Shown in pieces: positions 1 through 9,140 of a stretch of DNA of 11,737 nucleotides (position 1 is its first letter; each line of letters begins with the position of its first letter). The stretch is taken from the NCBI GenBank assembly GCA_024220525.1, contig JAMYWO010000328.1, positions 28,428 to 40,164 on the forward strand. The letters run 5' to 3'. The stretch is from Cochliopodium minus (taxonomy: Eukaryota > Discosea > Himatismenida > Cochliopodiidae). Under the pieces are notes generated by a model, which was given only the letters and a program-made list of their open reading frames with translations, did no database searches and was not told where the DNA came from. Position numbers and translations under genes: made by a program.

Positions 1-77
1 CGAGGTGAGGACAACGATCAAAAGAGAACTTTTGGTGGTGGTGGTTACAAACTAACAGGACACCATGGAGCTGGAGT
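1..77 (+). repeat. Exact 77-bp direct repeat, copy 1 (window left edge)
   Basis: Bases 1-77 are identical to 10983-11059. The match covers 75 nt of glycine-rich exon plus the GT of the donor site, and stops at base 78 (A here, C in the other copy). Because copy 1 begins at the first base of the window, the true left limit is unknown. A length of exactly 77 equals a k-mer size commonly used in de Bruijn graph assembly, so this may be a graph-overlap artefact rather than a biological duplication. Confidence 0.9.
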
Positions 78-375
78 ACTTTAAAACATTTTTTAAATTT
101 TTTTAATCATTTGTTTTTAATTTTTTAATTTTAAATTTTTTTTTCATTTTCTTTTTTTTTATTTTTTTATTTTTCATTTATTTTTTGATTTTAATTTTTT
201 ATTAATTTATGATATTCTCTAGGGAGGCTACAGTGGCGGTTGTTATTGCTCTTGTGCTGGTGATGCAGGAGGGGGTGGAAGTTACATAAAAAACGATGGA
301 CATAATAAAGTGAAAAAGTTAGTCGAAAATGAAGCGTACCACGGTTATGTATTAATAAAGCTATTGGAAAATTGA
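1..375 (+). CDS. 3' end of a glycine-rich (ALK/LTK-type) domain protein, 5' truncated
   Basis: Two exons, 1-75 and 223-375, are joined in phase 0 across a T-rich GT-AG intron (76-222); the stop is TGA at 373-375. The peptide starts with a short charged stretch, then runs FGGGGY...GHHGAG, a Cys-containing segment YSGGCYCSCAGDAGGGGSYI, and ends near GYVLIKLLEN. Clustered glycines with a GGGGSYI motif and a terminal H/G-Y-V-L-I strand resemble the glycine-rich domain found in ALK/LTK receptors and in many protist surface proteins (Gly_rich, PF12810 type); this is family resemblance, not a search result. The start lies outside the window. Exon 1 is repeated exactly at 10983-11057, where its upstream coding part (GWKYIKEG) is also present, so that fragment is probably the missing 5' portion of this gene. 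Location (secreted or membrane) cannot be told from the fragment. Confidence 0.65.
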
Positions 376-506
376 AATTAAAAAATTTATATTTTTAATT
401 TATATTTTAAAAATGAAATTTCAATTGAATATTCAATTTTCACTTAAAAAGAAAAAAAAAAAAAATAGATAAATAAAATCTTTTTAAAGAGAGATTTTAA
501 AGAAAG

Positions 507-2177
507 ATGATAAATGAGGATGATAATGAATATGGATTCGATAAATTAAAATTCCTCCTTGAATTACAAGAAAATGAAGATGAAAATAATTGCAAATTAT
601 TTTTTGGGGAGGAAAAAACATTGAGGGAAGTTTTGCAGAAGAGAGATTTATCCCATTTGAGAGGTACTTCAGGCATTTGAATTAGAAATTTATAATATTT
701 GTCGCTTTCAAAAAAAAAAAAAATTAATTATTCAGATGAAATTCAATCAAAGACACCCCTCCATTGTGCATTTGTGAACAAAGAAAAACAATATGAGATT
801 GAAAAGATCAAATTTCTTGTAGAATACAAATGTAGCATGAATGAATTGGATTACAATGAAGATACGCCTCTCCACTTTTTATTTCAAATGGACGGAGGAT
901 ATCCATTAGAAATATTGAAAAAATTTGATTGTAATGTGGGGGATATTGATCTTTTTGGGAATTCGATATTACATTTTGCATGCGAGTACAATCAAAGTTT
1001 GGAAGTGATTAAATATCTGATAAACGAAAAAAAGATGGATTTCATTAGGAAAAATAATGGTGGCTCATCTCCTTTCATATGCTCCTTCGGAAATAAAAAT
1101 GTGGAAATAATTAAATATTTCGTTGAAGAATTGAATATTCTAGATTTGAGCGATAAAGAAGATCACCAAAACATTTTACAATCGTTCTGCTATGCAAATA
1201 GTAATCTTGAAAATTTGGATTATTTGGTCGAAAAAAAATGTAATGTGAGCCAAGTGAATATGTTTGGGGAGATTACACTTCATAAAGCCTGCCTTTATAA
1301 CACAAAATTTGAAATAATTAAATATCTCGTTGAAAAAAAATCAGACATTAACCTAAATAATCATCATAACATCTCCCCTTTAAAAAACGCAATTGCGGAA
1401 CACAAAGATGTGAAAGTTCTTGAATATCTTCTACAATATGGCACTTTTGAAAACGAAGAAGAAAAAAAATTTGCTTTTTTGGATTGTTTATTTAATCCCT
1501 GTGTTGATGTCGTTCGATTTTTGTTGAACCAATTTGAAAATGTCGATTTTAGTGCCAAACATCCTCACATTAATGAATTTTATTATCATTTGGTATTCTT
1601 AAATCGAAATAAACTTGAAATTCTCAAATACTTGGTTGAACATAAAAACTATGATTTGAAGTGGATTGATCCCCATGGATTTTCTCTCTTCAAAGTTTTT
1701 TGTCTTTCCATTGGAACTTTTGAATGTTTCCAATATATGCTCCAAAAACACCCCTTTGATTTGAACGAAAAGGATGAGAACGGAAATACTTCTCTTTACA
1801 ATTTCGTTAACAACATTAATTTTAGCGAAATAGAACATACTTTAGAGCCTTTTTTGATTTTGTCTTTTTCTCATAGTGGAAATTTTTTTTATGAAAAGAT
1901 TAACTCCCAGACTCCCTTCATCCTTTTAAAGAGAAAATTTGAAATACAAAAAGATTCTGTGGAATTAATAGAAAAGATTTTCGAGCATTATTTTAATGGT
2001 ACTCTTTGGAATGTTGAAAATCATTGTTTCTTTTCGGAAAAAATCAAAAAAATCATTTTTCAGTTTGTCATTTCTTTTAAAATTGCTTCAAAAGAGTTGG
2101 TTGGAATCAAATTTCCAAGATATCTTGCTTACATTATCATTCAAAAGATTGTTTCTTCTTATCTCCAAAGAAAATAA
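507..2177 (+). CDS. Ankyrin-repeat protein, two exons, 532 aa
   Basis: Exon 1 is 507-663 and exon 2 is 736-2177, separated by a 72-nt GT-AG intron (664-735) with a 14-A run just before the acceptor. The start is the ATG at 507, which opens an acidic leader MINEDDNEYGFDKLKFLLEL. The splice is phase 1 and restores the frame exactly into SKTPLHCAF. The first ATG-less part of the long frame (from about 699) is intron. From about residue 57 to 430 there are 10-11 degenerate ankyrin repeats of about 30-35 residues, seen as TPLH/SILH/ITLH starts followed by hydrophobic helices such as LEVIKYLI, EIIKYLVEKK and LEILKYLVEH; several lack the canonical TPLH. The last about 100 residues are not ankyrin: a basic hydrophobic tail (IIFQFVISFKIAS ... 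AYIIIQKIVSSYLQRK) that I do not recognise. Ankyrin arrays act as protein-binding scaffolds; no catalytic domain is seen and the partner is unknown. An AATAAA (2173-2178) overlaps the TAA stop. Confidence 0.85.
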
Positions 2178-2307
2178 ATACTTGATCTCATTTTAAGTTG
2201 AATACATTTATTTCATTTCAAAAAAAAAAAAGATTTTCAAAAAAAAAGATTTAAGTTTTAAATACTTAAATTAAAGAACAAATAAAAAGGAGAGAGTCCT
2301 TAGATTC
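2178..2307. terminator. Shared 3' region between convergent ankyrin and alpha-SNAP genes
   Basis: Only 130 nt separate the two stops. AATAAA at 2173-2178 could serve the plus-strand gene. TTTATT at 2207-2212 (AATAAA on the minus strand, about 96 nt past the alpha-SNAP stop) could serve the minus-strand gene, so the two transcripts would probably overlap antisense. The assignment rests on hexamers in AT-rich sequence and is therefore tentative. Confidence 0.35.
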
Positions 2308-3775
2308 TTAGAACAATTCCTCTTCTTGATTCATATTGGTTTTGATTTTTAAAAGGAGGTTGGTCTTCCAAGAATCAAGTTTGCTGATGCTATCGTATTC
2401 ACGGACAGCATTGGTGAAAGCATCAACATCATACTTCTCGTAAGCGTCCATAATATTTTCCAAGAGGGTGCATTCCCTTTGAGAACCAAAATTGATGTCG
2501 ATGTCCTTGTATTTTTGGAGCGCTCTTTTGGCGGAGACGATGTCGTCGAGGCACAAATGGCAAATACCAGCTCTCTGTTTGAAGGAAAAAAGGATGTAAG
2601 AAAAAAAAAACATTTAAAATTAAAATTATTGAAATCGAAACATATTTTAAAAGAATCTAAATTATTGAACAATAATTTTATATTATATCAGTGAAAGGAA
2701 AAAAAAATTTTAAAATATCTTCCAAATAGGATGATAATATTCAACAAACCAATTTAAAGAAAAATTTTTTTACCAAAAAATAATCTTTTGCACTCCATTT
2801 CAAAAGATTATTATCCAAACTAGCAATGGCTACCTTTTCATATATCTCGATAGCTTTTGCAAAATTATTTAATTGGGCGGAATATTCAGCAACTTTCAAT
2901 TTGCAAGCATTGGAAGAGGAGACAGAATTCTCTCCATCATATAATTCTCCTGCCTTCTCATAATGTTCAGTAGCATTTTGGATATCTCCTTCGTTTTCAT
3001 ACATTTCAGCGACAGCTTTTTGCTGAAATAAAAAAAAAAAATTTTGAATTTGAAATAGTATTGGAAAAAAATTTATTGGAAATATAATGATACAGAGAAA
3101 TTAAATTCAGAAAAATGAATTTGAGAATATTTTTTTATTTTTGATATCAAACAACAAAATTAAAAATATTCTTACATGTCTTGCTGCAATTGAAAATTTT
3201 CCATCTTCTAAGTAATAATCTATAGCATGCAAAAGCATTTTGATTGATTCTATTTGAATTATAAAATGTAAATTTAATTATTGTCTTCAAAATTAAAATA
3301 TGGGTTGTTATTTTTACCTTGTGGATTAATCTTTTTGTTTTCAAATTTAAAAAAATAAATAAATTTAATTATTGAAAATATCTTCAAATTATTTGCTTAT
3401 TACCTTTTGATAGCATTTGGATGCCTAATATTGATTTATTTCAGGAAATATTAATAAATAATCTTCAAAAAAAAAAAAACTATATTACCTCTACTAAAGC
3501 GGTAGCTGCTTCATGTCCTGATTTCAATGCAAAATAACAATCAGATACTCTTTTCCAAGCATCACCAGCCTTTTGCCCTATTTTAAAAATTTTAAAATAT
3601 TTGCAATTAAAAATATATATAAATTAAACTTACATTCTTTTGCCATTTTATAAAGATTTGCAGCTTTTTCAAAACGCTCAACTGCATCTTCAAATTTATT
3701 TCCAAATAAACGGAATGCTTTCAAAATTTTTTCTCCTTCCATCATTTCCTTGTTTGCTCTTTCTTCATTACTCAT
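2308..3775 (-). CDS. NAPA: Alpha-SNAP (soluble NSF attachment protein), seven exons, 284 aa
   Basis: Alpha-SNAP/Sec17 is the cytosolic adaptor that recruits the NSF ATPase to SNARE bundles and allows their disassembly after membrane fusion. Exons in order of transcription: 3634-3775, 3489-3577, 3404-3424 (21 nt), 3318-3330 (13 nt), 3176-3249, 2774-3022 and 2308-2574. All introns are GT-AG (53-199 nt) and all phases close, giving 284 aa against about 295 in animals and 292 in yeast. Recognisable segments in family order: NLYKMAKEW near residue 41, KINPQESIKMLLHAID, GKFSIAARH, an EHYEKAGELYDGE helix pair, LLKWSAKDYFL, RAGICHLCLDD, FGSQRECTLLENIMDAYEK, and the C-terminal EYDSISKLDSWKTNLLLKIK. 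The C-terminal Leu-rich helix that stimulates NSF is kept, and the protein ends in an acidic EEELF. The fold expected is a TPR-like helical solenoid. The start ATG faces the MacroD gene 143 nt away. Identity is very secure; exons 3 and 4 rest on frame and alignment. Confidence 0.96.
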
Positions 3776-3918
3776 TTTTAAGATTGTATTGTTCTCTTGA
3801 TTTTGTGGTTTTTTTTTTTGTTTTTGGATACTATTTTTTTTTTAATTAAATGTATTCTTTTTCTTCATTGAATATAAAATATAAAAAATTCTCTCTAATC
3901 TTTTTCAAACAAATTAAT
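3776..3918. promoter_or_regulatory. Divergent promoter region between alpha-SNAP and MacroD genes
   Basis: The two start codons lie back to back, 143 nt apart, so both promoters and both 5' UTRs must fit here unless they overlap coding sequence. The stretch holds T-runs at about 3808-3845 and a TATA-like ATATAAAATATAAAA at about 3872-3886, roughly 35-45 nt before the MacroD ATG. No other element is recognisable in such AT-rich DNA. Confidence 0.45.
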
Positions 3919-5161
3919 ATGGATAACGAAAATAACAACAATGGTAAAGACAATTATAAATTTATTCTATATTGCTTTATCTGATATTTTGATTAGAGAA
4001 AAAAGAATTGAATATTAATGAACAACAAAAATTGATGTGGGAAAATGAGGAAAAATTGACACTCAATGAAAGGAGAGATAGATATAAATGTGGAAAAAGA
4101 TTTGTTGTTTTAGAAGACATTGATTCTTATGAAACGACCTTAGAAAAATTGAAAATTAAGACCACTGAAGATATAAATACCAAATATACCACAAAAAGAG
4201 AATTATCAGACATTTCATTGGTGAAATTGCCATCATTCATTCCAAATAAAGAACTAAATGGTAAGATATGTACATGGCAAGGAGATATCACAACATTGGA
4301 AATAGATGCAATTTTAAATGCAGCCAATGGAAGATTATTGGTAAAAATTAAAGAATTAATTCTTTTAATACCCAAAAACATACAAATTCAATATTTTGTT
4401 TAAATATCATAGGGTGGAGGTGGAATTGATGGATGTATCCATCGTGCTTCTGGAAGCAGATTGTACAAAGAATGCCTCACATTGAATGGTGCAAATACTG
4501 GAGATACAAAAATCACAAGAGGATATAAATTGCCAAGCAAATATGTTCTTCATACAGGTAATTATAAAAATGAAATTCTTTCGATTTAATATAATATTCA
4601 ACTTTAAATATAAATAGTCGGACCTATTGGGGAAAAGCCTGAATTATTAAAAAATTGTTACTTAACTGCTTTAAATCTTTGTAAGGAATTTGGAATCAGA
4701 TCTGTTGCTTTGTGTGGAGTCTCCACCGGTAAAATTTGGAATTAACATTAATTATCATTTTTTTTTTTTTTTTCATTTTTCTTCATAATTTTTGGATACT
4801 TTGTATTATTTAAAAAAAATATTGACTATTTAAAGGTATTTTTGGGTATCCTTTGTACAACGCTTCCCACGTCGCTTGTGAAACTGTAAGAGCGTGGTTA
4901 GAGGAAGGAGACAACAAAGACAAAATCGACAAAATCATCTTCTGCACCTTTTTGGACAAAGAGAAAGTTTGTTATGATAAACTCCTTCCTATCTACTTTC
5001 CTCCTTCCACTGAAGGTAACAACACTAACAACGAAAACAATACTAACAACGAAAACAATGTTAATACCACCGAAACCAATAATGATACTAACAATGATAA
5101 CACTAATAATGATCAAAATCCTCCCAAAGAAAACAACCTTTCACAACAAGAAAACAAATAA
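3919..5161 (+). CDS. MacroD-type macrodomain ADP-ribosyl hydrolase, five exons, 316 aa
   Basis: Exons: 3919-3943, 3997-4340, 4413-4557, 4618-4728 and 4836-5161; all introns are GT-AG and all phases close. MacroD enzymes remove mono-ADP-ribose from acidic side chains and hydrolyse O-acetyl-ADP-ribose. The macrodomain starts near residue 93 ([20 protein letters not shown]). The catalytic/binding set of the human MacroD1 family is present with identical spacing: N119 in NAAN, D129 in GGGGIDG and H133 in [20 protein letters not shown], the ADP-ribose loop GVSTGIFGYP (about 206-214), and [11 protein letters not shown] near the end follow. An about 90-residue charged N-terminal extension includes LSDISL, like the lead-in of MacroD2. 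Residues 271-316 form a low-complexity Asn/Thr/Glu tail, probably disordered. The first exon codes only MDNENNNN. No targeting signal is evident, so nuclear or cytosolic action is inferred. Confidence 0.94.
5024..5059 (+). repeat. 18-bp perfect tandem duplication coding TNNENN x2
   Basis: The unit ACTAACAACGAAAACAAT occurs twice without a mismatch (5024-5041, 5042-5059) in the 3' end of the MacroD gene. It continues as a decayed AAC/AAT/GAT-rich tract to about 5115. It makes the Asn-rich tail and keeps the frame, as expected for replication slippage in coding DNA. Confidence 0.9.
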
Positions 5162-5301
5162 TTTCTTTTTTTTATAATAATAAGAAATAAAAACAATTTC
5201 TTTATTTAAATAAAATAATTCCAAATTTACTGATAAACATAACTAATTATGAACCAATTTTTCTGAATATAAAAAAATTATTTTAATTTATAAAAAATTG
5301 A

Positions 5302-8300
5302 ATGAAGCAAAATTCTCGATCAAATAACAAAGCAAAACATATAATTAGAACTAAGGGGAGAAATTTTAAGGATCACAAAGAGATTTTGATCAAAAAAACC
5401 AATCATGTTGAATTGGAGAACAGAAAGATCATCAATGAAATTCATTTGGGGAGAGTGATTGGTTTTTCAAGCAATTTTAATGCCCTGTTTCATTTATATG
5501 AAGATACACACAAAAAACAGGATCCAATTTTATTCTATATCTCTGGTTCCATTGTGGTGATGCATAAATTGGGCGAATCCAAACAAAGGATGTTTATATC
5601 TCCGAAAGATAATCCTTTGACTGCATTATCAGTATCTTCAGATTTGAAATATATTTGTGCTGGGGAAAGGTAATCATTGATGGACATTTATATCCAGCAA
5701 AATAAACAAATAAAAATTATTTAATATTTGCGCAAATATTCCAAAATTTTATTTAGATGCGCACAACCTTCTATATATGTATGGGAGGTAAGGAACAAAA
5801 TGATAAAATCTACATTATCAGAAGGCACCCATAATTTTGGGATCAGCTGCTTGAAATTTGCGGGTGAGAATAATGAATATATAATCTCATCAGGATATAG
5901 AAATGATAAAAGGATAAATCAATGGAATTGGGAAAATCAGGAAGGTAAATTAAATTATCAAGTTAAATTAATTGAATAGCGATCATTTTAAGATAAAATC
6001 AAGAATCATATAAAATATTGTTATTATAATCACATTGGAGATCTGATTAAATTTTCTATAAACAATATAATATTCTTATCAACTTTATTTTTTTGTTAAA
6101 GTGATCGCGTGTAACACTACATCATCGAAAATCTATTCAATATCAGTGGGATCCAACTATTTCGTGACAGCAGGAGAAAAACACCTGATGGTGTGGAGCC
6201 TAGATAACGAAAACGAATCAAACAATTTTGTAAGCAACAACAGCAACAATAATAACAATGCCCCCCTTTTATCACCGAGACTAAGGCAATCAGAGCCAAG
6301 CAATCAACCAATGGCAAGAAGAAAGACATTGATACCAACATCCAATCTCCAAAAAGTAAAACCCAGATCGGTTCCTAACAACAACTTTTTAATCAACTAC
6401 GACTTGTCTTTGCCCACCAAGAAATCTTCCAAGCTACAAAGGACTTTGGAGGGCAGATCTGCCACGGTTGGGGTCGATAACAAGGGTCTTCTCTTTGTCG
6501 ACGTCAAGGTGTTGGGGAATGTCTTCTACTGCATTGCAGAAGAGATGATCTTTTTGGTGGGAGAAGAACGCAAAGTGGCGCATTCGAAGAAAATTGCAGA
6601 AAACAGCCAGCTCTTGTGTTTGAGCCACGTCAAAAAGTCAACAATCGTGGTGGGTGGTAACGATGGTCTTTTGATCCTCCTTGACGCCAAAAACTTCGAC
6701 GTTTTGGTCGAGTTTCCTAAGCCCCAGCTCAAGAAAAGTTCGATCATCGAAGAAGAGGAAGAGGACCTCGTCAACAAGAAACTCATCGAGATGATCTACC
6801 CCGACGTCATCTTCTGTGAGTTCATGAAGGAGGGAGAATCTTTGGTCACCATCTACTCTGACAAGACCGTTATCTGCTGGGATCTCTCCGTAGGAGAAGA
6901 GGTAATCGTCAATCAAGTGTACAGCCTAAGCGCCCACTATGAAAACATCTGTGAGCTCGAAATGTTTTCGAGCAAGTCTTTTCTCATTGGCCAAAACAAT
7001 CCCTCTAAAGACAAACCCAACAAAATCTTGTCTCCCGAAAAAAAAGACAAAAAGAAGGAGATTTTTGACAAAAAACAAAGTTTCCACATGTTCGCTAGCT
7101 GTTCTTCTGACAACACCATCAAGATCTGGAAGTGTTTCGAGGGCGACAGCTCTACGGAGGTCGATTTGTTTCAGAACATCAACCACTCTTTCGAGGATCT
7201 CATCCAGATGAACAAACCCGAATTTTCTACCGAATCCACTTTTTTGGAGAACACTTGTGTCAATACTTCCTCTTTTAGTAAAATACAAGCTTTTAAATTT
7301 AGGGAAGATGGGTAGAATTTTTTATTTTATTTTATTTTTTTATTAATTTTCTTTAATTTTTGAATTTTTAAAATTTTTTTTTTTCAATTTTTTATCGTTT
7401 TATTTTTAATTTTCTTATTTTTCATTTTTTATTTTTTTAAAATTAATTTTTTTTGGAAAGAAACCATCTTGCTGTAGGAGACAGCAACGGAAATTTGTTT
7501 GTGTCAACTTATGATAAAGAATCCAACAAGTACCTTTGTAATTTTATAAAAGGTAAACAAAATTAAAGTAAAATAAAACTGAAAAAGAAAAAAAAATTAA
7601 ATTAATTAAATAAAAAATATAAAATAAAAAATAAAATTAAAAAAAAAATTTAAATAAAAAAATGAAAAAAAAAATGAAATGAAAAATAAAAAATATAAAA
7701 TAAAAAAGAAAATAAAAATAAAATAAAAAATAAAATTAAAAATGAAAAAAAAAAAATTTAATAATATAATAAATAATAAAGAGTAAAAAAAAAATAAAAA
7801 ATAAAAATTAAATTAAATAAAAAAAACAGAGAATGTACATGAAGGATCTATCTTGTCATTAGACTACGTCCAAACTAAATTAGAGAAAAAAACGCAAAAC
7901 GACGAAGAGGGCGATGAAGAAGAGTACGGAATTAAGCCTAAAAAAAAAATCGGATTCGGGGAAGGGGATGAAGGCAACGGCAGTGAGGAGGAGGAGGGAG
8001 ATTCTTTCTTTTTTCTTCTTGCTTCTTCTAGCAGAGACAGAACTATCAACATTTATCATGTAAATAACGATTATCAGACTGTTTATACTTTGGATGATCA
8101 CAGTGGTGCTGTTAGTCTTGTCAGGGTAAAAATTTTATTATTAAAAAAAATAATCATTTCTATTTAAATTGTATAAATTAAATATTAAAATTTAAATAAT
8201 AAAATCGACAATTAAAAATAAATTAACTTAATCAAAAATTAAATTAATTAAATTAAAAATTAAAAATAATAAAATTATTAATTAAAATATGAACAACTAT

Positions 8301-8971
8301 TTAGTGGATTCCACCATCACCTCTCAAAATAAAAACAGAAAGCAGCACCCAGCTGGAGTTCCGTCTGATCAGCTTCTCAAAGGACCACTCTGTAGTGGTG
8401 AGGTCGATCAGCGTGAACAACAAAGGCGTTCTCAAGGTAGTGAGGGAGAACAGCCTCAACTTGAAGGCCAACGTGGAGGGCTTCGTTTTGGGCTCTACTT
8501 TGGGTGTTTCTTTCTTGGCCACTTCTTCCAATCACGTCTACGTTTATGATTTTAACAACCACAAAACTTCTCTGTTGACTAGTTCTTTTGTTGGAAAGGA
8601 TATCGTTAAATTTTTTTATTTTTTATTTTTTATTTATTTATTTTTAATTTATTTTTTTTCATTTTTTTTTTATTTTTTTATTTTTTATTTTATTTTATTT
8701 TTTATTAAATTTTTTTTATTTTTTTTTTTTTCCTTAGGTAAACTCTTTAAACAACAAAATAACCTCGATGGACATTGAACCCGTCTCCAAAAAAATACTG
8801 GCTGTTGGCATCGGAAGTTTTCTTGTATTATATTCCATCGACAACTCTGCCATTCTCTCCAAACTACATGGCCATTCCCATCCTATTCGTATTGTCAAAT
8901 TTACTAGCGATGGGAAGTTTATCTTGACTTCTTCTCTTGATGTCATTTTGGTTTGGGCTGTCAAATATTGA
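5302..8971 (+). CDS. WDR62/MAPKBP1-like double WD40 propeller protein, seven exons, 895 aa
   Basis: Exons: 5302-5669, 5757-5944, 6102-7311, 7461-7552, 7830-8125, 8305-8604 and 8738-8971. The introns are GT-AG; the last donor is a weak GTTAAA. All phases close. An in-frame TGA directly precedes the ATG, fixing the start. About 12-14 WD repeats follow the order known in animal WDR62 and MAPKBP1, which are JNK-pathway scaffold and centrosomal proteins: LKYICAGERCAQPSIYVW, YFVTAGEKHLMVWSL, STIVVGGNDGLLILLD, YPDVIFCEF with SDKTVICWDL, FASCSSDNTIKIWK, FREDGNHLAVGDSNGNLFV, HEGSILSLDYV with LLASSSRDRTINIYHV, ITSMDIEP and a final HSHPIRIVKFTSDGKFILTS with VILVWAV. Insertions are an Asn/basic loop near 221-300 and an acidic-Lys loop near 640-675. 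The protein stops right after the last blade, so the long C-terminal docking tail of the human proteins is absent. Function in signalling or at basal bodies is inference from the family. AATAAA lies at 9002-9007. Confidence 0.9.
7553..7829 (+). other. A-rich 277-nt intron 4 of the WDR62/MAPKBP1-like gene
   Basis: This stretch without coding is the longest intron in the window. On the sense strand it is nearly all A with scattered T and G (runs like AAAATAAAAAATAAAA), whereas introns 3 (7312-7460) and 6 (8605-8737) of the same gene are T-rich on the sense strand. Donor GTAAAC and acceptor AAAAACAG frame it, and the acceptor has no pyrimidine tract. No ORF or RNA gene is visible inside. Confidence 0.85.
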
Positions 8972-9140
8972 ATTTTTTAATTTTATAAAATTGTGTATAA
9001 AAATAAACGATTTGATTTTTATTTAAACCTTCTTAAAGTGAGAAGTGAAATTTTTAATCCCAATCTGAATCAAATTTCTTCTCGAGACTTGCTTCTGAGA
9101 AATCTTTGATAAATTTATCAATTAAAAAAAAAAAAAAAAA

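Noticed and set aside
361-440. AT-rich inverted repeats (ATTGAAATT with AATTTCAAT, and TTGAATATTCAA) after the glycine-rich gene
   Set aside because: Short imperfect palindromes are expected in DNA this AT-rich; no loop, T-tract or conservation supports a functional hairpin.
699-735. Start of the ankyrin protein at the TTG near 699 (MSLSKKKK reading)
   Set aside because: This piece is the 3' end of an intron; an ATG-led exon at 507-663 joins in phase at 736 and gives a proper start.
6926-7288. 120-codon open frame on the minus strand opposite the WD40 exon 3
   Set aside because: It is antisense to well-conserved WD blades, has no family resemblance, and arises because this exon is richer in GC with few stops.
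8289-8549. 86-codon plus-strand frame over WDR exon 6
   Set aside because: It is a shifted shadow of exon 6 (8305-8604), whose frame gives clear WD40 sequence such as FLATSSNHVYVYDF.
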